NCBI GenBank assembly: GCA_964571235.1
Contig: CAZNAI010000004.1
Location: forward strand, 310,001-374,000
Source of the DNA: JACRAV01 sp964571235
Lineage (GTDB): Bacteria; Zixibacteria; MSB-5A5; GN15; FEB-12
Length of the DNA: 64,000 bases
Direction: 5' to 3'
Under the pieces are notes generated by a model. The model was not told the origin of the DNA and did no database searches. It worked only from the letters and a program-made list of their open reading frames with translations. The stretch's first letter is position 1. Each line of letters opens with the position of its first letter. The translations under genes and the position numbers were made by a program. This document shows, piece after piece, positions 40,400-47,918 of the stretch.

Positions 40400-41536
40400 G
40401 TGATCGAACAAAAACACCACGAATATCGCGAGAAACTGCGTGCTTTTGCCCTCGAACAAGTCGAGCCAAAGGCTGACACCCTCGACCGCGAGCAGAGATT
40501 CCTCGATGAACATATCGCGCCGATGGAGAAACTCGGCCTTTTCGGCTGTTTGTTTCCCGAACAATACGGCGGCCGTCCGATTGATACTGTCTCGTATTGC
40601 ATCGCAGTCGAAGAATTGAGTCGGGTCTGCGGATCGACCGGCATTACCATCGCCGCGCATAATTCTCTCGGAACATTCCCGATCTACAAGTTTGGCACCG
40701 AAGAACAAAAGAAGAAATACCTGCCTCGCGCCGCCAAAGGCGAGTTGATCGCATTCGGACTCTCTGAACCCGAAGCCGGCTCCGATGCCGGCGGGACCAA
40801 AACCTTTGCCAAGCGCGACGGCGACGGGTGGATTGTCAACGGCTCCAAGTGCTGGATTACCTCGGCGACCAAGGCGTTTGCGACAATCGCTACGGCGCGG
40901 ACATCGGAGAGCCCCGAAGATCGCACCATTACCACGTTCATCTTAGAGAAAGCGATGAAGGGGTACGCGGTCGGGAAAAAAGAAAACAAACTTGGTTTGC
41001 GCGGGTCCGATACCGCCTTCCTGCATTTCGACGATCTGAAAATCCCCAAAGAAAATCAGCTCGGGCAGGAAGGGCAGGGATTCAAGCAGATGTTGGTCAC
41101 TCTCGACGGCGGCCGGATATCAATTGGCGCGATGGCGCTTGGACTTGGACAAGGGGCGCTTGATTGCGCGCTCAAGTATGCGGCGAAACGCGTGCAGTTC
41201 GGGAAACCGATTGCAGACAATCAGAGCATTCAGCATCGACTCGCCGATATGGCGACCGAACTTGAAGCGGCGCGTCTTATGATCTATGAAGCCGCCATGC
41301 TCAAAGACGCCGGCAAGCCGTTCGGCAAACTCTCCGCGATGTGCAAACTATACGCGTCAGAGGTCGGCACCCGTTGCGCAACCTCGGCGATGACAATCCT
41401 CGGCAGTATCGGCTACATGACCGGCCCATTCCCGGCCGAACGCATCTGGCGCGATGTCAAACTCTGTGAAATCGGCGAAGGCACATCGGAAATCCAGCGG
41501 CTGGTGATTGCGAGAGAATTGTTGAAGTCTTTGTAG
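40400..41536 (+). CDS. Acyl-CoA dehydrogenase (2)
   Basis: 378 residues from a GTG two bases after the previous stop. Features are FGLSEPEAGSDAGGTKT, GSKCWITSATKA, FGKPIADNQSIQHRLADM and, near the end, CEIGEGTSEIQRLVIARE with base Glu360. It is a paralogue of the preceding gene with clear divergence, so a different chain length or branch is likely. Substrate cannot be read from sequence; the base position again argues against isovaleryl-CoA. The TAG stop lies inside the GTAGG of a repeated hairpin. Confidence 0.92.
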   Translation: MIEQKHHEYREKLRAFALEQVEPKADTLDREQRFLDEHIAPMEKLGLFGCLFPEQYGGRPIDTVSYCIAVEELSRVCGSTGITIAAHNSLGTFPIYKFGTEEQKKKYLPRAAKGELIAFGLSEPEAGSDAGGTKTFAKRDGDGWIVNGSKCWITSATKAFATIATARTSESPEDRTITTFILEKAMKGYAVGKKENKLGLRGSDTAFLHFDDLKIPKENQLGQEGQGFKQMLVTLDGGRISIGAMALGLGQGALDCALKYAAKRVQFGKPIADNQSIQHRLADMATELEAARLMIYEAAMLKDAGKPFGKLSAMCKLYASEVGTRCATSAMTILGSIGYMTGPFPAERIWRDVKLCEIGEGTSEIQRLVIARELLKSL

Positions 41537-41637
41537 GGCAGAACCCGAGCGTTTCGCGACGCGGCTCTGCCAATAGGAAGTCACGTAGGTCGGGTTCCGC
41601 CGTTTCCCGCCAAAGGCGGGGGACAAGAAACCCGACA
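41533..41637 (+). repeat. Two GTAGG hairpin elements
   Basis: 41533-41572: GTAGGGCAG ... CTCTGCCA, similar to 28244-28281. 41585-41637: GTAGGTCGGGTTCCG ... GACAAGAAACCCGACA with core CCCGCC/GGCGGG, the same orientation type as the reverse of unit B. The first supplies the stop codon of the upstream gene. Confidence 0.8.
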
Positions 41638-41668
41638 ACTGATAGCGTTGCTGTGGGAGGGACTTTCA

Positions 41669-42346
41669 GTGTCAGCGGATTCTGAAGATAAGTTCACCTG
41701 CCGCAATCATCCCGATAGATTTACCGCGACAACTTGTATGGATTGTTTGGCTCGGGTATGCGAGGAATGCAGAATTGTCCTGGGCCCCAAATATCTTTGT
41801 CTCGATTGTCGACAGAAATTTGTTCAGTCCGTTCCGGAGCTGACTCCAGACGAGGCACTCAAGATGCGTGCTCGCGGACTTGAGACCATTCCCAAAGAAC
41901 TCGTTGGAGTAGATGGATGGCTACTTTGGTTTTGCATCGTATTGTCCGTGTTCGTGCCAATTTCGACAATTCCGGATGCTTGGGGTTACTATCAATTGTC
42001 GAGCTCACTGGATGAATCATTCGGTGCACTTCGGTTCATGAGTATCATCGCCAATTCTCTGGGACTCATTTTGGTATTGTTCAGTTGGTATTGCGCGTAC
42101 CTTCTAGGATTCGTCAAGCAAGACGCTGTCCCTACGACAAAAATATTTCTGATAGCACTTGCCGCACATTCTGTTTATAGGATTGTAGTTGCGAGGTTTT
42201 ACAATTCAGCGGTGTTGGAAATTGACCCGGAAGCAACAGATATGTTGGTGAGCCCGTTGTCTTACTTGCCGGGCGTTTATTTTTCTGGAGTGTGGTACGC
42301 CTATCTTTCCAAGTCCGAAAGAGTAAGGGCCACCTATCGGGCCTGA
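41669..42346 (+). CDS. Zinc-finger plus DUF2569-like membrane protein
   Basis: 225 residues from a GTG following GGGAGGGA; a TTG 21 bases upstream is less likely. The N-terminus has a B-box-like cysteine/histidine cluster (CRNHPDR, CMDCLARVCEECR, CLDCR) that probably binds two zinc ions. Then VGVDGWLLWFCIVLSV starts a DUF2569-type membrane domain with four helices (about 85-105, 122-150, 155-172 and 192-212). Similar proteins are of unknown function. The DNA is A+T-richer than the catabolic genes beside it and lies between repeats, like the zinc-ribbon membrane gene at 26.2 kb. Confidence 0.65.
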   Translation: MSADSEDKFTCRNHPDRFTATTCMDCLARVCEECRIVLGPKYLCLDCRQKFVQSVPELTPDEALKMRARGLETIPKELVGVDGWLLWFCIVLSVFVPISTIPDAWGYYQLSSSLDESFGALRFMSIIANSLGLILVLFSWYCAYLLGFVKQDAVPTTKIFLIALAAHSVYRIVVARFYNSAVLEIDPEATDMLVSPLSYLPGVYFSGVWYAYLSKSERVRATYRA

Positions 42347-42593
42347 GGTCTTCAATTTCCCTACACATCCACACCAACTATCTCACCCGCTTTAATTCAT
42401 GAGTGGTGGTGAATCCACTACTTCGTGAGCGTGCGATGCGATGCAAAATTACTACAAAGTCACTACGTCAATCTCCACATGCGCAATTGCGTGTGCTGGT
42501 CACACCCAATTGTGGCCTACACAATTGCGCCGAAAAACGCGATTACGGAAGACCAAAAAGTGCACAAACGAAGCCAAATAGGACGAGGGAGAC

Positions 42594-42618
42594 CCTTCGA
42601 CAAGCTCAGGGTGAAGTC
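42594..42618 (+). repeat. CCCTTCGACAAGCTCAGGG dispersed repeat
   Basis: Same type as 32886-32907 and the nested copy at 48436. This motif is a common intergenic repeat in unrelated bacterial genomes. Confidence 0.7.
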
Positions 42619-42661
42619 ACTCTGTGAACAAAGCCATTTTTTTGCCATTTCCACCCCCCAA

Positions 42662-42690
42662 TTGACCTCCGCATTCAAAATCGCTATCAT
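42662..42690 (+). promoter_or_regulatory. Putative promoter of bioY
   Basis: TTGACC and TATCAT with a 17-base spacer; start of transcription near 42697, 21 bases before the ATG, with AAAGGA between. No BirA-type operator is visible. Confidence 0.55.
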
Positions 42691-42717
42691 AGGTCCAGAC
42701 AGAAAAGGACTTCTACT

Positions 42718-43305
42718 ATGAGCAGTACACTCACCACCACCAACGCCTCGCTCTACGCGAGAGTCAAACCGGCCAGTATCTGGCTCGAACTGCCGATTCT
42801 CGCCACGTTCAATCTTTTGCTGGTAGCATCGGCCTACGTTTCGATTCCATTGCCGTTCACACCGGTGCCAATAACAGGGCAGACTTTTGCGGTTATGCTG
42901 ACCGGCATGGTGCTCGGTCGCACACTTGGTGCAGGGGTCGTGCTGGCGTATCTGATCGAAGGCGCCTGTGGGCTCCCCGTTTTTGCCGGTGGCGCACTTG
43001 GTTTTCCTGCATTGATTGGCCCGACCGGCGGATACCTGATGGGGTTTGTCGTCGCCGCTTGGGTAACCGGCTGGCTCGCCGAACACAAATGGGACCGAAA
43101 CTATCTCTTGTCTGCGCTGGCAATGCTCATCGGCCACGCGGTTGTATTCGCCGCCGGCTTGGCCTGGTTATACCGGTATGTGCCGGGCAATCAAGTCGTC
43201 GCGCTCGGATTGACTCCATTTGTGGTGGGGACGCTCGTCAAAGTCGTCGCCGCGGCGGGAATCTTACCTACGATCTGGAAGTTCGCCAAGCGGCGGGAAG
43301 AGTAG
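42718..43305 (+). CDS. bioY: Biotin transporter S component BioY
   Basis: 195 residues with six hydrophobic helices. BioY binds and imports biotin, alone or with the ECF ATPases. The family motifs are PLPFTPVPITGQTFAVMLTG near the N-terminus, GRTLGAGVVLAYLIEGACGLPVFAGG in the middle and GPTGGYLMGFVVAAW. It is a single-gene unit with its own promoter. Its place beside biotin-dependent acyl-CoA carboxylase genes suggests it secures cofactor for them, and hints that biotin may be imported rather than made. No ecfA or ecfT is nearby. Confidence 0.95.
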   Translation: MSSTLTTTNASLYARVKPASIWLELPILATFNLLLVASAYVSIPLPFTPVPITGQTFAVMLTGMVLGRTLGAGVVLAYLIEGACGLPVFAGGALGFPALIGPTGGYLMGFVVAAWVTGWLAEHKWDRNYLLSALAMLIGHAVVFAAGLAWLYRYVPGNQVVALGLTPFVVGTLVKVVAAAGILPTIWKFAKRREE

Positions 43306-43311
43306 TCCTTC

Positions 43312-43466
43312 GTAGGTCACTCGCGTCTTCGCGGGTGACGTCTTCGATTTCCAGTGAGTGTCAACCTCGAAGACGAGGTTGACCTACGAAGACCTACGAA
43401 AACCAAAAGCCCAACCTGCCGGTTTGGTTACCAGGGCTGGCGGGATCAGAGACGATCCCGCCCTAC
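43312..43466 (+). repeat. Three GTAGG hairpin elements and a TTACC module
   Basis: 43312-43340 forward (core ACTCGCG/CGCGGGT); 43359-43387 reverse (core AACCTCG/CGAGGTT); CCCAACC...GGTTTGGTTACCAGGGC at 43410-43436, matching the TTACCAAGG module near 28.2 kb; 43438-43466 reverse (core GCGGGATC/GATCCCGC). They occupy most of the 342-base gap 43306-43647, whose remainder holds the ilvE promoter. Confidence 0.8.
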
Positions 43467-43576
43467 AAGTAGCCGATCATAAGAACAATACCGACAGGGG
43501 GATAAATGGCGTGTCTTAAAGCAAAATCTCGCCCGAAACGAGACCGCCGAACATGATTCGTTTTGGCCGAAATCCG

Positions 43577-43605
43577 TTGAATAATCTCCGGCTTTTCCGT
43601 ATCAT
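43577..43605 (+). promoter_or_regulatory. Putative promoter of the ilvE operon
   Basis: TTGAAT and TATCAT, 17 bases apart. The transcript would start near 43612 and carries GGAGG before the ATG at 43648. Confidence 0.55.
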
Positions 43606-43647
43606 TTTCGTATATGAACCACACACTGGAATTGCGGAGGACCGGGC

Positions 43648-44595
43648 ATGCTACTGACTAAGACCGAATGGATTTGGATGAACGGGGAGTTCGTCAAATG
43701 GGACGACGCCAGGATACATGTCATGTCCCATGTCGTCAGTTACGGTTCGTCGGTCTTCGAAGGTCTGCGCATCTACAAAACGGTCAACGGTCCGGCGGCC
43801 TTTCGTCTGGCCGACCACACCGAGCGTCTGTTCAACTCGGCCAAAGTCTACCGGATGACTATCAAGCATTCAGCCCAGGAGATCGACAACGCAATTTTGG
43901 AATTGGCGGCCCGCAACGGTGTCGAGGAAGGGTATGTTCGCCCGATCGCCTTTCGCGGGTACGGCACATTAGGTGTGGATCCGGCGACTGCGCCGGTCGA
44001 TGTCGCAATTGCTTGTTATCCGTGGGGAAGATATTTGGGCGAAGACGCGATTGAAAAGGGAGTGTCGGTGTGCTTCTCGTCGTGGAATCGCATGGCCCCA
44101 AACACCATTCCCGCTATGGCCAAGGCTGGCGGCAATTATCTCAATAGCGCACTGATCAAGATGGAAGCCAAGAGTCATGGCTATGCGGAAGGAATCGCGC
44201 TCGATGTCTACGGCCACGTATCCGAAGGTTCCGGTGAGAATATCTTCATGGTCCGCAAGGGGACACTGATTACTCCAACATTTACATCCTCGATTCTCCC
44301 CGGCATCACCCGCAACACAGTGATCAGACTCGCCGACGATATGGGTATCAAAGTGATCGAGCAAAATATCCCGCGCGAGGCGATGTATTTCGCCGACGAA
44401 GTGTTCTTCACCGGATCGGCCGCCGAGATCACGCCGATTGCCGAGATTGATCACATCAAAATCGGCGAGGGACATCGCGGGCCGATCACCAAGCAGATTC
44501 AAGAGGCGTTCTTTGATATAGTGCTTGGGAAAGCCCCGGATAGGTTTGGCTGGCTGACGCCGGTCCCGAAACCGTCGAAGGTCGCGGTGCGATGA
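43648..44595 (+). CDS. ilvE: Branched-chain amino acid aminotransferase
   Basis: 315 residues. A fold-type IV PLP enzyme exchanging amino groups between valine, leucine or isoleucine and 2-oxoglutarate. The start MNGEFVKWDDARIHVMSHVVSYG is typical; the PLP lysine is Lys159 in MAKAGGNYLNS, and the phosphate-binding loops EGSGENIF and GITRNTVIRL follow. It heads an operon with rpiB by a four-base overlap. With leucine-type carboxylase genes nearby it may act in leucine breakdown as well as in synthesis. Confidence 0.95.
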   Translation: MLLTKTEWIWMNGEFVKWDDARIHVMSHVVSYGSSVFEGLRIYKTVNGPAAFRLADHTERLFNSAKVYRMTIKHSAQEIDNAILELAARNGVEEGYVRPIAFRGYGTLGVDPATAPVDVAIACYPWGRYLGEDAIEKGVSVCFSSWNRMAPNTIPAMAKAGGNYLNSALIKMEAKSHGYAEGIALDVYGHVSEGSGENIFMVRKGTLITPTFTSSILPGITRNTVIRLADDMGIKVIEQNIPREAMYFADEVFFTGSAAEITPIAEIDHIKIGEGHRGPITKQIQEAFFDIVLGKAPDRFGWLTPVPKPSKVAVR

Positions 44596-45044
44596 ATATC
44601 GCGGTGGGGGCTGATCACAAGGGGTTTGAGTTTAAAGAGAAGATCAAAGCGATTCTGCAAAAGCTCGGTCACAGGGTGACCGATTTCGGAACCAACAACG
44701 AACAAGACTCAGTCGATTATCCCGATTTCGGCCTCAAAGTCGCGCACGCGGTGCGAGACCATCTGGCGGATTACGGTATAACAGTCTGCTGGACCGGCAA
44801 TGGGATGAATATCGCGGCGAACAAAGTGCACGGCATTCGCGCCGGGCTCGCGCTCAATCCCGAAATGGCCGAGCTTACCCGTGCGCATAACAACGCGAAC
44901 GTGTTGACACTCTCTGGTAAGTACACTCCCGAAACTCAACTCGAAGAGATCGTGACGACTTTTCTGAAAACCCCGTTCGAGGGCGGCCGCCACGAACGAC
45001 GGGTGGAGAAGATCCAGGAAGAAGAGACCAAAGAAGGGCGGTAG
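44592..45044 (+). CDS. rpiB: Ribose-5-phosphate isomerase B
   Basis: 150 residues. It interconverts ribose 5-phosphate and ribulose 5-phosphate. N-terminal GADHKGFEFK, catalytic Cys66 in VCWTGNGMNIAANK and His99 in TRAHNNANVLTL fit RpiB. The usual CGTGIG motif reads CWTGNG here, a variation at two positions next to the active cysteine, so a related sugar isomerase activity cannot be excluded. ATGA overlap with ilvE. The C-terminal tail is rich in Glu, Arg and Lys. Confidence 0.9.
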   Translation: MNIAVGADHKGFEFKEKIKAILQKLGHRVTDFGTNNEQDSVDYPDFGLKVAHAVRDHLADYGITVCWTGNGMNIAANKVHGIRAGLALNPEMAELTRAHNNANVLTLSGKYTPETQLEEIVTTFLKTPFEGGRHERRVEKIQEEETKEGR

Positions 45045-45148
45045 TCCTACTTTGTCGCCTGAAAAAAATTAGTCCCGCAACAGGCCCTTTCGGCCTCATT
45101 GACCTCTCGCTCTGAAATAGCTACCTTTTGCGACGAATCTCCTCACGA

Positions 45149-45175
45149 TGTCGAAACCACAGGGGTTTCGACCAC
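45149..45175 (-). repeat. GTCGAAACC hairpin element, slightly decayed
   Basis: TGTCGAAACC...GGTTTCGACC matches 28382 and 30262, but the terminal CCTAC reads CCAC. It lies 20 bases before the glyA start and leaves its ribosome site AGGAG intact. Confidence 0.65.
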
Positions 45176-45194
45176 GGGAGATACAGGAGAACCA

Positions 45195-46451
45195 ATGTCA
45201 TACTTGAAACAGGTAGACCCTGAGATATATTCGGCGATTGTCAAAGAAACCAACCGCGAGGCCACCAAACTTGAGTTGATTGCGTCGGAGAATTTCGTTT
45301 CCGAGGCGGTGCTTGAGGCGGCCGGCGGGATCATGACCAACAAGTACGCCGAAGGGTATCCGGCCAAGCGGTACTATGGCGGGTGCGAGTTTGTCGATAT
45401 CGCCGAAAACTTGGCGCGCGACCGTGCCAAACAGTTATTCGGTTGCGATCACGCCAATGTCCAGCCGCACTCCGGTTCGAATGCCAACATGGCGGCGTAT
45501 TTCACGGTCCTGAAACCGGGCGATAAAGTGATGGGGCTCGACTTATCCCACGGCGGGCATCTGACCCACGGTCACCCGATAAATTTCTCCGGATTTCTCT
45601 TTCAATTCTCCGGATATCAGGTCGATCCGCAGACCGAGACAATCGACTACGATAAACTGCTGACTCAAGCCAAAGAGATTCGACCGAAGATGATCGTGGC
45701 GGGGGCGTCGGCTTATCCGCGCACACTTGATTTCAAACGGTTTCGCGAGATATGCGATGAAGTCGGCGCGATCATGATGGTGGATATGGCGCATATAGCC
45801 GGACTGGTTGCGGCAGGATTACACCCCTCGCCGGTGCCGTACGCTGATTTCGTCACGACGACTACGCACAAAACACTTCGCGGTCCCCGTGGCGGGATGG
45901 TGCTCTGCAAGGAAAAGTACGCCGCCGATCTGGATAAAATGGTGATGCCCGGTATTCAGGGTGGCCCGCTAATGCATGTCATTGCGGCAAAGGCGGTCGC
46001 GTTCAAAGAGGCGCTGGAGCCGGAATTTGCCGCCTATCAAAAACGAGTTATCGAAAACGCAAAGGCTTTGGCCGGCGGACTTGCCAAGCGCGGACAGAAG
46101 CTTGTCTCCGGCGGGACTGATACGCACTTGATGTTGTTGTCATTCGTTGGAATCGAAAAGCTGACAGGGAAAAAAGCCGAAGAGGCGCTGGATAAAGCGG
46201 GCATGACCGTGAATAAGAACACGGTGCCGTACGATCCGCAGAAGCCGTTCATCACATCAGGCATTCGGATCGGTACGCCGGCAGTCACAACGCGTGGGAT
46301 GGGCACCGCCGAAATGGATATCATCGCGGATTTCGTCAATCGTGGCATTGCCAATCGTGCTGACGACCAAGCGCTGGCGCAGATTTCGTCAGAAGTATCC
46401 GCGCTATGCGCCAAGTTTCCATTGTATGCTTCGCGCCTGAAGGAGTCATGA
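45195..46451 (+). CDS. glyA: Serine hydroxymethyltransferase
   Basis: 418 residues from the ATG six bases after AGGAG; upstream in-frame codons run through a repeat. It converts serine and tetrahydrofolate to glycine and methylene-THF. LELIASENFVSEAVLEA, TNKYAEGYPAKRYYGGCE and PLP-binding Lys226 in TTTTHKTLRGPRGG are all conserved. Purine synthesis upstream in the window needs the one-carbon units. It overlaps the thiamine-binding protein gene region and may be co-transcribed with the genes to nrdR. Confidence 0.97.
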   Translation: MSYLKQVDPEIYSAIVKETNREATKLELIASENFVSEAVLEAAGGIMTNKYAEGYPAKRYYGGCEFVDIAENLARDRAKQLFGCDHANVQPHSGSNANMAAYFTVLKPGDKVMGLDLSHGGHLTHGHPINFSGFLFQFSGYQVDPQTETIDYDKLLTQAKEIRPKMIVAGASAYPRTLDFKRFREICDEVGAIMMVDMAHIAGLVAAGLHPSPVPYADFVTTTTHKTLRGPRGGMVLCKEKYAADLDKMVMPGIQGGPLMHVIAAKAVAFKEALEPEFAAYQKRVIENAKALAGGLAKRGQKLVSGGTDTHLMLLSFVGIEKLTGKKAEEALDKAGMTVNKNTVPYDPQKPFITSGIRIGTPAVTTRGMGTAEMDIIADFVNRGIANRADDQALAQISSEVSALCAKFPLYASRLKES

Positions 46452-46453
46452 AC

Positions 46454-46762
46454 ATGCTCGTTCAACTGACCATGTTCCCATCGGGCAGAAAGACCGCGTC
46501 GGTTTCCGCTGACGTTGCCAAAGTGATCGACCTGATCGACCGGTCAGGACTACCGTATCGACTGACCGCCATGGCGACGATCATCGAAGGGGAGTGGGAG
46601 CCAATCATGCGACTTGTGAACAAGGCGCGTCTAATGCTCAAAAAAAGCAACGACCGGATTTATATCAGCATGACCATCGATGACCGCAAGGGAGCGAAAA
46701 ACCGCCTGACGGGAAAAGTCGCATCGGTAGAGCGAAAGCTCGGCCGAAAGGTGCGGTCATGA
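46454..46762 (+). CDS. MTH1187/YqgV family thiamine-binding protein
   Basis: 102 residues from the ATG eight bases after AGGAG; an ATG at 46448 lies too close to that site. A DUF77 ferredoxin-like fold with MLVQLTMFPSG at the start and IEGEWEPIMRLVNKARLML in the centre. Structures of relatives bind thiamine or its precursors. Its role is unsettled; it may deliver thiamine in the cytosol. The stop overlaps cutA by four bases. Confidence 0.85.
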   Translation: MLVQLTMFPSGRKTASVSADVAKVIDLIDRSGLPYRLTAMATIIEGEWEPIMRLVNKARLMLKKSNDRIYISMTIDDRKGAKNRLTGKVASVERKLGRKVRS

Positions 46763-47088
46763 TCGCGGATATCAGAGTTGTGCTGGTGACGGTTCCGCGC
46801 GACGAGGCCCGCAAGATGGCGCATTCGCTCGTTGAGAATCGTCTGGCCGCCTGCGTGAATGTCGTTCCCAAAGTCGACTCCTATTTTTGGTGGGACGAGG
46901 CGGTGCAGACGGAAGAAGAATCGCTGTTGATCATCAAATCGACGGCCGCCAAGTTTGCCGCACTCAAGGAATTTGTCGAAGAGCATCATCCCTATGATCT
47001 GCCTGAAATAATCGCCTTGCCACTGGTCGACGGATTCGAAGGATACATTTCGTGGGTGCAGACAGAGACAAGCAAGGACGCCCGTTGA
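46759..47088 (+). CDS. cutA: Divalent cation tolerance protein CutA
   Basis: 109 residues. A trimeric ferredoxin-like protein related to PII. Landmarks are LAACVNVVPKVDSYFWWDEAV, EEESLLIIKSTAAKF and the final LPEIIALPLVDGFEGYISWV. The role in metal tolerance is indirect in most bacteria. It overlaps both neighbours, consistent with one polycistronic mRNA. Confidence 0.93.
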   Translation: MIADIRVVLVTVPRDEARKMAHSLVENRLAACVNVVPKVDSYFWWDEAVQTEEESLLIIKSTAAKFAALKEFVEEHHPYDLPEIIALPLVDGFEGYISWVQTETSKDAR

Positions 47089-47918
47089 CTATCCCACTGC
47101 CGGAGCGAATCGAGGCTCGCAAGTGCCTGGTGCTGGCGGTGCGTCCGCTCGCACTCATACTTGACGCCGAAAACCCCCCACAAGTACCAGAAAAACTGGC
47201 GCCGATGATGGCGCGACTTCGGGAATTGATCGATGAGGGGGAGTCAATTGGGGTCGAGCATCTGATTAAATTCGCCAATATCGAAGTAGGCGAGTCCGAA
47301 ACCGATCGGGCGATTGCATGTTACCGGAAGGCGGCACAGAAAGCTGAAGAAAGCAATGACGACCGGTTGGTCGGGATTGCGCTTTCCAATATGGGGGCAG
47401 TGCTGGTTGTACAGAAACAGTTCAATCTCGCCTTGCGAATGCTCCAGCAGGCGGTCACCCATGCCGGCAATTGTGGCGAACTGGGGGTAAAGGCACAGGC
47501 GCTATTTAATATGGCGGTCGTGTTCAAACAGCTTGAACAGCCAATGATGGCCCGGCAATCGTTTGAGCAGGCGCTCGATGCCGCCGAGAAAGAAAGCCAA
47601 CTCGATCTGGTGGCGCGGTGCCTACAGAATTTGGCGTACTTTGAATTCTCCGATAAAGAACTCCCCAGAGCAATTGAGTATCTTCGGCGTGCTCTTGATG
47701 TCTACGCCATGACCGGCAACACCATGGATCAGGTGCGGGCCTATTACAATATCGGGCTGGTTTACGCCGACCACAGCGATTTTACCTCGGCGATCCGGAG
47801 TCTGGAACGCGCACGCGAGATTCGCAATTTGCGTGAGGTTGAATACGAAGGAGACCGTATTGAGCAGGCGCTTGAATTGGTGCGGAAACGCCAGCGCGAT
47901 TTGGGAGCGAATTCATGA
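47085..47918 (+). CDS. Tetratricopeptide repeat protein
   Basis: 277 residues from a TTG start that overlaps the cutA stop, with AAGGA six bases upstream; a GTG at 47052 lies deep in cutA. From about residue 80 there are five TPR-like helix pairs (ALSNMGAVLVVQKQFNLALRML, ALFNMAVVFKQLEQPMMARQSF, CLQNLAYFEF, AYYNIGLVYADHS). The N-terminal 75 residues are not recognised. It is a protein-interaction scaffold of unknown partner, translationally coupled to cutA and nrdR. Confidence 0.78.
   Translation: MTIPLPERIEARKCLVLAVRPLALILDAENPPQVPEKLAPMMARLRELIDEGESIGVEHLIKFANIEVGESETDRAIACYRKAAQKAEESNDDRLVGIALSNMGAVLVVQKQFNLALRMLQQAVTHAGNCGELGVKAQALFNMAVVFKQLEQPMMARQSFEQALDAAEKESQLDLVARCLQNLAYFEFSDKELPRAIEYLRRALDVYAMTGNTMDQVRAYYNIGLVYADHSDFTSAIRSLERAREIRNLREVEYEGDRIEQALELVRKRQRDLGANS

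Larger units (their letters stand above)
42347..42717. other. Gene-free region with a dispersed repeat and a promoter
   Basis: 371 bases. An imperfect inverted GCGCAATTGCGTGTG...CACAATTGCGC (about 42481-42533), one CCCTTCGACAAGCTCAGGG repeat at 42594, and the bioY promoter at 42662. A frame across it is open but has no ribosome site and no protein-like composition. Confidence 0.55.

Noticed and set aside
45099..45194. N-terminal extension of GlyA
   Set aside because: Extra residues derive from a repeat hairpin. AGGAG lies six bases before the ATG at 45195, and the mature start matches the family.
46454..46762. Thiamine riboswitch control of the thiamine-binding protein
   Set aside because: The gene is directly coupled to glyA, leaving no room for a riboswitch, and no CTGAGA motif is present.
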